Part shown: positions 24,010-34,047 of the stretch, one piece after another
Layout of the letters: each line of letters begins with the position of its first letter
How positions within the stretch are numbered: position 1 is the first letter of the stretch
Source: Anomaloglossus baeobatrachus
Lineage: Eukaryota; Chordata; Amphibia; Anura; Aromobatidae
Direction of reading: 5' to 3'
DNA: 64,000 nt
Assembly: GCF_048569485.1 (NCBI RefSeq)
Contig: NW_027445261.1
Coordinates: 372,001-436,000, forward strand
Notes under the pieces: model-generated
What the model was told of the DNA's origin: nothing
The model's database searches: none
The model's input: the letters and a program-made list of their open reading frames with translations, nothing else
Program-made: the position numbers and the translations under genes

Positions 24010-24750
24010 TTGAACTGCAGAGAGCAAGAGATTAAGCTGCTCCGATTTGCCACCATTGATAAGCTGTTCTCAGTAGATACACATGCTATCCAAACAGCAG
24101 CATCCACCATTGCTTCAGCCCACCCATTCAGTGACAGCTCACCAAGTCAGCCAGAGGAGTGGTGTAAGGAATTACACGTAGGCACTGACTCCACACCTTC
24201 ACATCACAAGAAGGGGGTCTACAGGTTAGTGCAAGAATACGAGCAAGTCTTCAGCAAACATCCGCTAGACTTTTGAAGAATAAAAGGGGTCAAACACTAC
24301 ATCCCCACAAGTGCACACCCACCCATCAAAGAGAGATATAAGCCAAAACTACCTGCACATTACCAGTGTACCAAGGACATGTTGAGCAACATGAAGGAGG
24401 CTGGGGTTATCCGTGACAGTTGTAGCCTCTGGGCAGCTCCGTTGGTCCTGTTAAAGAAGAAGGACAGCACCACTCCCCTGTATTGAGGAATAGCTAGCTG
24501 CATTGAGAACTGCAAATTATTTTTCTACCCTTGATCTCACTAGTCGCTATTGGCAAGTGTCCGTTGCTGAGGCAGACCGGGAGAAGACCGCCTTTGCCAC
24601 CCCGATGGGTCTCTGCGAGTTCAAAAGCATGCCCTTCGAGCTGTGCAATTTGCCAGGAACCTTCCAGAGGCTGATGGAATGCTGCTTGGGACACCGAAAC
24701 TTTGAAACGGTACTGCTATACCTTTATGATGTTATTGTTTATTCTAAAGC
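24010..24750 (+). mobile_element. Ty3/Gypsy pol fragment, second copy (left arm)
   Basis: Covers the region just before and at the start of the reverse transcriptase (EEWCKELHVGTD, YRLVQEYEQVFSKHPLDF, STLDLTSRYWQV, up to the YxDD region). It is the same family as 59,208-63,045 but more diverged. It is broken in several places and ends in a fusion with CR1 sequence. Confidence 0.82.
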
Positions 24751-24857
24751 AAACAAGATTTTAGGGTGTATAAAAAGGGAGATTAGATCCGGTGATCCCA
24801 ACGTATTGTTACCCCTCTATAAATCACTTGTAAGGCCACATCTGGAATATGGGGTAA
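24751..24857 (+). mobile_element. Short CR1 fragment fused to Gypsy pol (left arm)
   Basis: AGATTTTAGGGTGTATAAAA through CTGGAATATGG matches the start of the CR1 piece at 22,075 and encodes the YKSLVRPHLEYG motif. It stops after about 107 bases at a Gypsy integrase fragment lying in the opposite orientation. Confidence 0.8.
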
Positions 24858-25119
24858 AGTCCTGAGCAGGTTGATAACCATTGGTTTGAGCATGGTAGGG
24901 TGTAGTGCGCATCTTCCTGCATCGGTAAAAGCTGCAGAAGTCCTTGAAGATTTCCGCTTCAAAGGCTGTGCCTTGATCTGTGAGGACTCTCTCTGAGTAG
25001 CCATGAGGTCTGCATAAGTGTGCTTGGAAGACCTTCGCTGCAGTATGGGCCATTAGATCTTTGACTTGTACCACAACCATAAATCTCGAGTAGTTGTCTA
25101 CCATCGTAAGTGCATACGT
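24858..25119 (-). mobile_element. Ty3/Gypsy integrase fragment (left arm)
   Basis: On the minus strand this encodes the integrase catalytic-core region (TYALTMVDNYSRF, LTDQGTAFEAEIF, TPYHAQTNG), close to the integrase of the element at 59,208-63,045. Its upstream end is joined in frame to the SET-domain exon at 25,120. It is a short fossil fragment. Confidence 0.85.
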
Positions 25120-25395
25120 GAGCTCGCCTCGATATTCTGCAACAAAACTCCCTTTTTCGATTTCAGTTTCAGCAAACACTCCTCTTCCTGTAGAAAATAT
25201 TTATCATTACCTAAGACAGTCATTCTAATGCATGACAATATTAAGGCAATTTAGTTAAAACTTGTTTTAACTCACCTTTAAGGGGATTGATGTATTTCAT
25301 GGTCAATCCAGGTTTGTCAGTGATGGCACTGACATAATGTATGGCGTCTTTTTCGGGCGTTATCCTTTGCCTTTTCATTGTGAAAATCCAGTTGC
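25120..25395 (-). pseudogene. KMT5A-like SET-domain exons, partial (left arm)
   Basis: Mirror of 54,825-55,100. Exon 25,276-25,395 and exon 25,120-25,187 (minus strand) are separated by an 88-bp GT-AG intron. Joined, they read GLTMKYINPLKGRGVFAETE and on to VAEYRGEL, the N-terminal strands of a SET domain of the KMT5A (SET8) type. The remaining SET core, including the catalytic pocket, is absent and replaced by Gypsy integrase. See the right-arm entry. Confidence 0.75.
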
Positions 25396-25639
25396 CTATA
25401 TCAAAGCAAATTCTACTACTTGTAAAGTATGCAGAAAATGAAATGTAGAACATATAACATCAACTGCTTAGGAACGCATCATAGGTTAGTACTTAAAAGG
25501 ATATTGTCATGTTCTAGTCATAATGCAAGCTGGACATTTTTCATGTTACCCTGTAATCGCCGGCCTGTTCTAATGCTCACAAGCCAAGATATAGGCTCAG
25601 CTGCTAAGGCTTCCCTCTGCCTTCTGAATGAAACTTGAA

Positions 25640-26387
25640 TATGTCTGGGTCACTGTGTATATAGCAGGTGCTCAGAAAAAATAAGAGTCAATTCAATAGA
25701 AATAGCTCTGGCACACTATAGTGATCAATAACGTAAGAAAAGAACTCTTGGAATGCTGAAAATTCTTTATTTGTGCAAAAGGATAATTCATCCAACGTTT
25801 CGACCTTGTTTTTAGGTCTTTATCAAGGATAAAGTTATCTAAGATCATAAAGGGTTACAAAACCATATAAACACGTAATTAGTACATAGTACAACATAAC
25901 AGTACAATATATTGCTACTTGAGAGTACAATGGGTCAAATGACCATGATGCACATACAAAAAATTTTTCCAAAGCCATAGTGAAAACATTTGTACTGAGG
26001 AAAGAAAATTTCCACATGACCTATCTGGAGAAACATTCTGGATCAAACAACCAAAAATAGTCAAGCAGGTAAATACACACCTATATGGATAACAGGATGA
26101 TATGTGTTCAATTGTATAGCGTCATTGCCATTAAGGTACAAATGGAAAACTTGCAATCCTATATAGTGAAGGAAATGAACACATATCATATCAAAGAACA
26201 CAGGAACATGGGTGTGAGAAAAACCTCAATGTTTATACTTTGTTCTTTATAATGGTGTGAACATGTATATGTCTCAGTACCTTATGCACTTGAGAATTCT
26301 AGTGAGTAGATCATGAAAGCCTATTTCAGAACTGGAATCGGTAAATAATTGTAGGTGGAATCTAAATGAAAAGATGGTACAAGTGTT
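25640..26387 (-). mobile_element. Penelope-like element 3' region (left arm)
   Basis: Mirror of 53,833-54,560. The reverse strand has CTTGATAAAGACC, GTCGAAACGTTGG and then AATAAAG, the 3'-region signature of Penelope-like elements. No nuclease or RT reading frame remains. Confidence 0.6.
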
Positions 26388-26395
26388 ATCATGAC
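26388..26395. other. Empty target site matching the hAT-2 insertion
   Basis: ATCATGAC here is the unduplicated, reverse-complement form of the GTCATGAT that flanks hAT-2 at 37,627 and 53,825. The flanking sequence continues without a gap, so this arm shows the state before hAT-2 inserted. Confidence 0.93.
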
Positions 26396-26415
26396 ACGTG
26401 GGCTATAACACAATG

Positions 26416-26618
26416 AGGGGCACTGCAGCCAGAAACTTGAGATGCTGCCCCCTGACTGCTGGCCCCTATGCATGTTTAAATAGAGGTCTCCCCCTAGAAA
26501 GACACTGACCTGCCGCCCCCGCCTCCTGTGGTGTGACTGGCCTAAGCCCCGCCTCCTGGATACATATCACCGTGCTGCCCAGCTTCCAGCCTCTCGGCTG
26601 CAGGACCCGGACCTGTTT
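26416..26618 (+). repeat. Split repeat A1
   Basis: Begins AGGGGCACTGCAGCC and ends GGACCCGGACCTGTTT; 203 bp, essentially identical to A2. Confidence 0.93.
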
Positions 26619-26682
26619 GGGCAGCCGGACACAGGGACCCGCTCCTGGAGGCGGTAAGAGAGCTATCAGCAGGGAGGTAAGC

Positions 26683-27020
26683 GTTTCAGCTCACAGCACT
26701 GTTAGCTGTGAGCGGCTCCCTCTATGCTGAGGCACAAGCGATGTGTGACCGGTGAGCGCGGCGTTCTAAGGGAACTACCCGCCCGCTGGTCCGCTTGTGC
26801 TCGCCATTATTTAACAACCTCACCCCCCCCCTCCCCCCACCCCCCACCCCCCTCCTCCCACCCCCACCCTCCTCCCCTAAAATCAGCATGGAGGAAAGCG
26901 TTCTGCTCACGGCGCTGTTTGCTATGAGCGGCTCCCTCCCTGCTGAGGCTCAAGCTACGTGCGCCGGCGAGCGGCGTTCTGAGGGAACTACCCGCCCGCC
27001 GGTCAGCTTGAGCCGCCATT
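26683..27020 (+). repeat. Diverged direct duplication around a poly-C tract
   Basis: Two related blocks of about 125 bp (26,683-26,808 and 26,898-27,020) share GCGGCTCCCTC, GCTGAGGC, GGCGTTCT and GGGAACTACCCGCCCGC. Between them 26,819-26,880 is almost pure C on the plus strand, a sequence able to form i-motif and G-quadruplex structures. The second block is followed by GAGCGCTTCGCGCTC, a perfect hairpin. Together they look GC-rich and promoter-like. Confidence 0.75.
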
Positions 27021-28129
27021 AAGTTTGAAAAAGAGCGCTTCGCGCTCTTTGTCATTGGCCCCGCCCACCCGCCGCCCAGCAACCGCCGACCAGACACCGT
27101 CGCCAGTGCCGAGGAGGAGCTGGGTAGGGCTGTGTGCGCTCTGCACGGCACCTAAAAGGTGTGCCTCAGAGCGCAGCTGAAAAGCTCCGTTCTGAGGCGC
27201 ATGGTGCCGGTAGAGAACGTGCGCTCAGCCTGCAGCTCCTGCCATAGACAGAGCAGGAGCTGCCGGCAAAGCGCACGGAAGTGACATGTCACTTCTTAGA
27301 ACACAGCGATTCGGGCAACAGCTGAATCGCTGCGTTCTACTATGCAACGTGCGTACGGCCTCTACACAGTCTCCATAGACTGTGCAGGGGACGCAGGACG
27401 CATGAATTAGGCACACAGCCTAATTGAAGTGCAGACTCAGTGCAGTCCCTGTCACAGCGCAGGTTGGAGGCACGGTAGGGGAGAATCTAGTATGCAGGCA
27501 CTAACCTGCAAGAGTCAAATCACCCCATCCCACACGCACTGAACTTCCCCTCCCCTCCGTTTGTATGCCCCGGGAATGCCAAGGGGGCTAGCCTGGGAAT
27601 GAACCAGGGACCATGTGGGTCTCCCAGTGAGCGGGCGGGTTAAGGGATTCTGTTAGGACTTCAATGTTCAAATTGAGGGGGGCTGGTAGTGAACAGGGGC
27701 AAGAAGCAACAGTCAGCAGGTGGCGTGTTTTCCCTCCTGCTGATACCACACCTACACCAAGCCCCCTCCCAGGCCAAAACACACTCCATTTGACATTATG
27801 ACAATGGTGACTGTTAACAGCCCCGCCCCGTTGTCACACAGGGGATTTCAGCATGTTATGGCGGCGGTGGGTGCGGTGCCGACTATCGCGTTGTACGGTC
27901 ATGTGCAGGGGTCACGGTAGCAAGCTTTGGCATGGGTAGCCACCATGTCCGGAGTCTGTCATCTTAACCCTTGGATAGGTGTGAGCGTCGTCGTAGCAGG
28001 CGTTACGTGGGTAGATCTAGATCCAGTCGTCTTGTCATTTCCTGAATCACCAGGTGAGTACCCTGATGGGGAATGCGGGGTGGGATAAGTCCCCCTAGGG
28101 AGGATAACGTGACGTCACAGGTAACAGGC

Positions 28130-28830
28130 GTCCCGCCCAGCTCTACATGTTGTCACTAAGTTATTTATAACAATGTTATTGGTGCTGAGGGAATCGCCCT
28201 CCCCCGTTTCTGTTAAAAGCTGTGATGGTATCTAGCATTCCTACCCCTTGTAGACAGCATTCCACAATCTACCTGCTCTAACTGTAAAGAAGCCTTCCCT
28301 ATTTCGGAGGATTAAGTTTGGTGGCAGTTTATTTATATTGACCACACGGGTATTTATACAAATTATTATTATTTATTATGCGCCATATAATTCATGGCGC
28401 TTTGCATGCGAAAGGGGTTTTTACATAATAGGTACCAGTATAATAATCATAAACCGTACAAGGCACAGACTGGTACAGGGGGAGAGAGGACCCTGCCCTC
28501 GAGGGCTCACAGTCTACAGGGGATGGGTGAGGAGACAGTAGATGAGGGCAGAGCTGATTGTGCGGCGCTGTATCGGACTGAGGGTTACGGCAGCTTGTAG
28601 GCCTGTCGGAAGAGGTACAAATGAGATATCCTCTGAGACGTCTTTCAAAAATTAAACATATCTTAATTTTTCAACCTTAGTTTAATACAGGCGGCCTCCA
28701 TTCCTTGTAATAATCTTGTTGCCACCGGTTAACTGACCCTTCAAGTGATTTATTGATTAGTGACAATATTATGGGATCACGGGATCTAACCCCCCTGTTT
28801 TACCCCTAATGTCATGCTGTAATTGAAAGA
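28130..28830 (-). mobile_element. CR1-type LINE 3' region, interrupted
   Basis: On the minus strand GTTAGATCCCGTGATCCCATA, an AATAAATCACTTGA stretch and a 3' part with CCTCCGAAATAGGGAAGG are typical of amphibian CR1 tails and parallel the CR1 pieces at 22,075 and 57,870. It is split by an L2 fragment at 28,362-28,620. Old and non-coding. Confidence 0.6.
28362..28620 (-). mobile_element. L2-type LINE 3' end nested in CR1
   Basis: The minus strand matches the 3' end of the LINE at 7,179: CTGTAGACTGTGAGCCCTCG, the GGGTCCTCTC stretch, then the GCGCCATGAATTATATGGCGC stem and an AAT-rich tail. Diverged from the satellite-borne copies, so an older insertion. Confidence 0.8.
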
Positions 28831-29139
28831 AGGGATCTATATTGGTCACAGTTAGTTTTATCGAAATGTGAGAAGTATATCTCTGTACATTTGCATGGTT
28901 TGATTGTTTTTCTAAAACTGCTTCTTTTTTGTAGTGAAGTAATTTTCATCCTTTTTTACTAGATTTTCCCTCTTTGGTTAATTACGTATGTTTTAATTGG
29001 TTTTCCTTACCGTAAGAACTGAAAATAAACAAGTGAGATGGGAAAACCGGCAATGTTAGCTATTCGCAGAATAATTATGCCCGCTAATATTTTCTGGACA
29101 ATTACTTCCACATACATATTCTAAAAGGTATAAATTCAC

Positions 29140-29372
29140 TTTTAGTTTTTGTGTGCGTTGCATGGATTGGGGACGCTGCCCCATCGGGGCTTACGGTCTG
29201 GATTCCCTATCTGTATGTTTATGGGGGTGTGGGAGGAGGCTAGAGTGCCCGGAGTAGACCCACGCAGTCACGGGGAGAACGTACAGGCTCCTTGCGGATG
29301 GTGTCCTTGGCGGGATTTGGGCCCAGGACCCCAGGGCTGCAGCTAGCCATTGAGCCACCGTGCCATGCCATA
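29140..29372 (-). mobile_element. tRNA-headed SINE
   Basis: The minus strand starts GGCACGGTGGCTCAATGGCTAG, with an A-box-like TGGCTCAATGG, and continues to GGGCCCAAATCCCGCC, B-box-like. The body has CTCCCCGTGACTGCGTGGGTC and CTCCTCCCACACCCCC, as in the widespread vertebrate SINE head/body of this kind. It carries point changes in both boxes, so it is probably transcriptionally weak. Confidence 0.75.
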
Positions 29373-31472
29373 ATAGTTTCAAGAGCAGGAACAGACAGAT
29401 TTGTAGATGGAGTATTACGGCGTTGCAGGGCCAGCTGTTTGGGATCATTTGCGATACAAAGTGTTTATATAGTTATATATAAAAAAAAAAAAAAAAAAAA
29501 ATGCTCCTTATGCTGGGCCCGGGGGGACATGGTCCATTAACCTAACTTTGATTGCGCCTTTCCCCCTATTTCGGTTCCAGCTACACAAAAGGGGGGGTGG
29601 ACTGGGAAATAGGAGAATGACCAGTGGTCCGACGATGCCGGTGGGTAAAAGCCTTAACCAACTACAGCCCTTTCCTCGAATAAGTAATCAGGCTGATTAG
29701 GTTTTTGTGGCTTGGAATGATTATGGGTCAACGCAGGGTTGAAGGCAAAACAGGCATCTGGGTTCCGGGTTAGTATCGGGCACCTTATTGCAATCCCAAT
29801 CTCAGGTATTTTGGTAACTCAACCCACCAGCAGGATCAAGGTTGGAGTTCTCAGCTAGATGGTGGGGTGCTCGGTGAAGTTAGGCCTATGATCCGGGCCT
29901 CCATTTTGCATTGACCTGACGGTTCGATGGTACGTTATTCAGCGGGTGTTGCTCTGGTGGTTGATGTGCGTGACGATTTTACAAGCCACCCTCTAGTAAT
30001 ACACACCCTGCAGTATTCAGCGAATGTGCACCAATTTCGGTTGCAAGCAAACTGTTACGAGGTCGGTCTTCCCATTTTTAAATTGCGGAACGGTACTGAA
30101 GCGATGAGGGTCTTGTGGGGTGAAAGGTATTGAAGGGTTGGATGATTATGGTAAGCGAGTGGAGCACAGTAGGCCTATTCTTTTTTAGCCGAAGATTGTT
30201 TGTTTTGTTTTAAAAAAAAAAAAAAAAAAAAAAAAGAAAAAAGTGGGGGTTTGGATTGTTCGCCCCATTGCAAATCTATACATTGATATTTTGGATCTTT
30301 TTCCCTCACTCGGCGGGTGTCCCGACGTTGTCGTTTATGTCTCTTAGGCGAGCGGGTGTATGGGACCAGTTTTTACCCATGACGACGGCCCTTCATTTTA
30401 GCGTTACGTAGTTGGTCCTCCATTTTGTGGGCTGGTTTTTGGTTGGTAATGCGACGGTTACTCGTTATTTTGGTGTTTGCCAGCCGTGGTACCCGGCACG
30501 TACTCTCCCAGAGTTGGGGTGCTACAAGGCTTCAGGAGCCAGCATACATGAGCACAGTTTTCAGTGGATCAGGTAACGACAATGGAAATGCATTATGAGG
30601 GACGTCAGGTCGGAGTTGGTTTTTTGAAATCGGGTTTTATTCGACACGTAAGGAGATTCAGAACAGTGTACAGGGCTAATGTAAAATGACATGATTGTGA
30701 TTTGTTTATCCAAAAAAAAAAAAAAAAAAATTTTTTGTGGGTTTTTGTCTTTTTGTCAGTACCACCTTGGAGAGACGAGGTGTTTGATGGTTACGAGAAT
30801 TCCCTGTTCTGACAGTGTTTTTGCCTTTCAGATCCAAGTCGGCCCAGTGATTGGGTCCGAGGTTACTTCCATGTATGTTGTCTGCGAGGAGAGCGGATCT
30901 TCGCCTCTTCGCCTTGGTGGTCGGTTCTTGGTTCCTGTTACAGTGAAAGTAATTGGAAAGGTTGCCGGAGCTTGGCTCAGCTGTGGGTCTATCAGAGGCG
31001 ATCAAGATTGCGTGAGCTCTCTTTTCTACAACCGACTTGGTGATACACATAGGCTTCAAGTAGCTGGTCCAAGGCCGTCTAGCTAGGCCTCTTACCCTTA
31101 TCCGGTCAGAGAGGTACAAGTTTCCCTGTTTTAGTGTGGAGTGTTACAACGATCCGGTCGAAGGTTACCCTCTGGCCCAGGTGGCTTGGAGCTATGGAAG
31201 AATGTGATAAGGATCTCTCCTGGCGCATGGTCGATCAGGGCCTACCCAAGTTGTGCTGTTAATAAAGTGTTTTTTAAAAAAAAAAAAAAAAAAAGAGGTT
31301 GTTGGTCTGGCACCGCCAGCTGGAAGGCAATATTTGGCTGTCCTTAAGCTCGGATGGGTACACCCCAAAATGATGATGTTATGGATATGGTGGTTTCGGA
31401 AATGCCTGGGACGGCTCAGGTATTTCAGTTTTTGGGGGGGGTCGCAGCTTGCTGGCGCGGTGCTGCTCCTTG
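29373..31472. other. Interior of the DIRS-like element, no gene recognised
   Basis: Mixed sequence with several homopolymer A/T runs (29,480-29,500, 30,211-30,234, 30,712-30,730, 31,275-31,294). The last follows AATAAAGTGTTTTTT. The longest open frames carry no recognisable motif. The A runs may mark the ends of old retroposed pieces. Confidence 0.4.
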
Positions 31473-31735
31473 GCGGAAGGGGTAGAAAAAGTGGTGGTGA
31501 AATACCCGCGCCGGACGGCCGGAAGGCGGTACATTTACCTGAACCCCGTGATGTTGGCAAGTTAATGCCTGGTTTAAAGCTGCGACCAAATTTTATGCCA
31601 AAAGATGAGAGTGGTTTTTTCTCCATGCCTCTCTCCAAAATGGAAAATTCAAATAAAAGTATTTTAATTTATAAGAGAACGGTGTCGTGTCTTTCTAGGG
31701 GGGAAAAATGGTGGTAGTTGGGTCCTGGCAGTCTG
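31473..31735 (+). repeat. Split repeat B1
   Basis: From GCGGAAGGGGTAGAAAAAG to CCTGGCAGTCTG; 263 bp, virtually identical to B2. It contains AATAAAAGTATTTTAATT, a likely polyadenylation signal. It joins A2 directly, and CAGTCTG/AGGGGCAC is the junction a circular intermediate would have. Confidence 0.93.
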
Positions 31736-31938
31736 AGGGGCACTGCAGCCAGAAACTTGAGATGCTGCCCCCTGACTGCTGGCCCCTATGCATGTTTAAA
31801 TAGAGGTCTCCCCCTAGAAAGACACTGACCTGCCGCCCCCGCCTCCTGTGGTGTGACTGGCCTAAGCCCCGCCTCCTGGATACATATCACCGTGCTGCCC
31901 AGCTTCCAGCCTCTCGGCTGCAGGACCCGGACCTGTTT
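31736..31938 (+). repeat. Split repeat A2
   Basis: Copy of A1 placed immediately after B1, followed by a 63-bp link with CCCACCCTCCCTCCC. Confidence 0.93.
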
Positions 31939-32001
31939 TCCCACCCTCCCTCCCTTTTTGTTTTCCAAGTTGATTGAGTTTTCTGTGTTTAAGTCGCAGC
32001 A

Positions 32002-32264
32002 GCGGAAGGGGTAGAAAAAGTGGTGGTGAAATACCCGCGCCGGACGGCCGGAAGGCGGTACATTTACCTGAACCCCGTGATGTTGGCAAGTTAATGCCTG
32101 GTTTAAAGCTGCGACCAAATTTTATGCCAAAAGATGAGAGTGGTTTTTTCTCCATGCCTCTCTCCAAAATGGAAAATTCAAATAAAAGTATTTTAATTTA
32201 TAAGAGAACGGTGTCGTGTCTTTCTAGGGGGGAAAAATGGTGGTAGTTGGGTCCTGGCAGTCTG
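32002..32264 (+). repeat. Split repeat B2
   Basis: Copy of B1 forming the right end of the insertion; the flank GACCGTGTGAC continues the pre-insertion sequence seen at 37,607 in the other arm. Confidence 0.93.
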
Positions 32265-33080
32265 GACCGTGTGACAAAGAAGAAAGGAGAGAAAGAAGAG
32301 GAAGAAAATGCAACTACCTGTAACATTACGTGATAGTCACTGGTAAGTATCACTTGACAATTCAAGTGAAAAAGGATTCCTTTATTAAAGGGTTCTCAGT
32401 CGCCTCAGGATCATGAAATACTAGGGTAAATGATATGAGAATGGGTAAGAAGCACCACTAAAGGAAATATGAGATGCAGGACATATATCTATAAACCCCT
32501 GAACTACATGATAGAAATAAAAAGAAGAAAAAAGAAAAAAAAGAAGAAAGAAGAAGAACACATAGAATGCGGAAAGAGAATGGGTACAACTACCTGAGTT
32601 ACTGCAGGGAGGCCCCTGGTTGGTATTGTGAGGGTTAGTGGAATTCCTTCACTGAAGGGTTCTCAGTTGCCTCAGGTTCGTGAAAAATGCTATAGACAAA
32701 TAATGCCCGGAGAAAAGGGGTTCATATACAGCGAATAATGGTAATACAAGGTACATGTGTCACATGTAATAGTATATATATATATATTGTACTAAGCTCT
32801 ACAACAGAAATAGAAAGTAGTCCCTCTGCCTTCTGTCTAGGTGCCCTGAGTTATGTCCTGTAAACTGTCACAGGGACCCAGACACACATGTGTAGTAGGG
32901 GAATATCCCTGCTGAGATGCCAGTGCTAGAGCACTCGTTTGCTGTGGAGTTGAACGCTATGTGAGCAGTTCTTACCTTCAATGAGCAGAAGTCTCTTTTT
33001 TCAGATTTCAATATCTCTGTGGGTATCTGGCAGAAATATAGAATACTCTTTACTGCTAAGACCCTGTACACCACTCCCAC
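32265..33080. other. Inner arm sequence, no gene recognised (left)
   Basis: AT- and purine-rich DNA mirrored at 36,791-37,606. It contains two related blocks, AAAGGGTTCTCAGTCGCCTC (32,386) and GAAGGGTTCTCAGTTGCCTC (32,655), so it began as a diverged tandem duplication of about 270 bp. It also has an A/G run near 32,520-32,560 and a (TA)n run near 32,775. Confidence 0.6.
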
Positions 33081-33659
33081 TAAAGGGGGCTTTACACGCT
33101 GCGACATCGCTAATGCGGAGTCGTTGGGGTCACGGAATTTGTGACGCACATCCGGCCGCATTAGCGATGTTGCTGCGTGTGACACCGATGAGCGATTTTG
33201 CATCGCTGCAAAAACGTGCAAAATCGCTCATCGGTGACATGGGTCTCCATTCTCGATTATCGTTACTGCAGCAGTAACGATGTAGTTCGTCGCTCCTGCG
33301 GCAGCACACATCGCTCCGTGTGACACCGCAGAAACGAGGAACCTCTCCTTACCTGCCTCCCAGCCGCTATGAGGAAGGAAGGAGGTGGGCGGGATGTTCC
33401 GGCCACTCATCTCCGCCCCTCCGCTGCTATTGGGCGGTCGCTCAGTGACGTCGCTGTGACGCCGCACGGACCGCCCCCTTAGAAAGGAGGCGGTTCGCCG
33501 GTCACAGCGACGTCGCCTGGCAGGTAAGTATGTGTGACGGGTCTGGTCGGTGTTGTGCAGCATGGGCAGCGATTTGCCCGTGTCGCGCAACAGATGGGGG
33601 CGGGTATCCACACTAGCGATATCGGGACCGATATCGCAGTGTGTAAAGTAGCCTTTAAT
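33081..33659. mobile_element. Palindromic MITE, left-arm copy
   Basis: About 579 bp with terminal inverted repeats TAAAGGGGGCTTTACACGCT / GCGATATCGGTCCCGATATC...TAGCCTTTA. A long internal hairpin is built on CGATGAGCGATTTTGC / GCAAAATCGCTCATCG (33,186-33,237). No coding capacity. The superfamily is not certain; the ends and A/T-rich flanks would suit a Harbinger- or hAT-like MITE. Confidence 0.75.
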
Positions 33660-34047
33660 AAACTGTGTAAAGGATTTTAAGTAAAAATCCACAATAAACC
33701 AGCGCTAGATGGGTTTTTATAATTTTATTAATAGACCACAAATAAAAAATTTTTTGCTATCCTTGTTTCAAGACAGAGTATTTGATAATATACAATACAC
33801 TGATTATTACTAAAACCAAGGACCACATAAAACAAGGACCACATAAAATAAAAAATGAAAGTAATGAGAATAAAATTCTTTTGTATAACCAATTAACTTC
33901 GAGGTGATACAATATTCACATTGATTTAGTTTTACCAGTCTAATGTAATGCCCCGGCCGGTGGCATATATTTTGTTTGGTTAATAATTTAGACTTATACA
34001 ATGAAAGATGTACTATACCACCCCTGGCTAACTTACAAGTTTTAAGT
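33660..34047. other. AT-rich inner edge of left arm, no gene
   Basis: Mirrored at 35,826-36,213. Contains a direct repeat of ACCACATAAAACAAGG. No coding region seen. Confidence 0.5.

Larger units (their letters stand above)
26416..32264 (+). mobile_element. Non-autonomous DIRS/Ngaro-like element with split direct repeats
   Basis: The order is A1 (26,416-26,618), internal 4.85 kb, B1 (31,473-31,735), A2 (31,736-31,938), a 63-bp link, B2 (32,002-32,264). A1/A2 and B1/B2 are virtually identical pairs. This A1...B1-A2-B2 arrangement is the split-direct-repeat layout of Ngaro/PAT-type tyrosine-recombinase retrotransposons. The other arm of the inverted repeat holds the uninterrupted site (CACAATGGACCGTG), showing clean insertion without a target duplication, as expected for recombinase-mediated integration. 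No RT, RNase H or recombinase frame is recognised inside, so it is a fossil or a passenger derivative. Its interior contains CR1, L2 and SINE fragments. Confidence 0.72.

Noticed and set aside
30691-31086. 131-residue frame in the DIRS-like interior as a recombinase or RT remnant
   Set aside because: No tyrosine-recombinase (R..H..R..Y) or RT motif could be seen.
31736-32264. Ordinary LTR pair for the 5.85-kb insertion
   Set aside because: The left end carries only A and not B, and B occurs directly before A2, so the layout is split repeats and not two complete LTRs; no target duplication is seen either.
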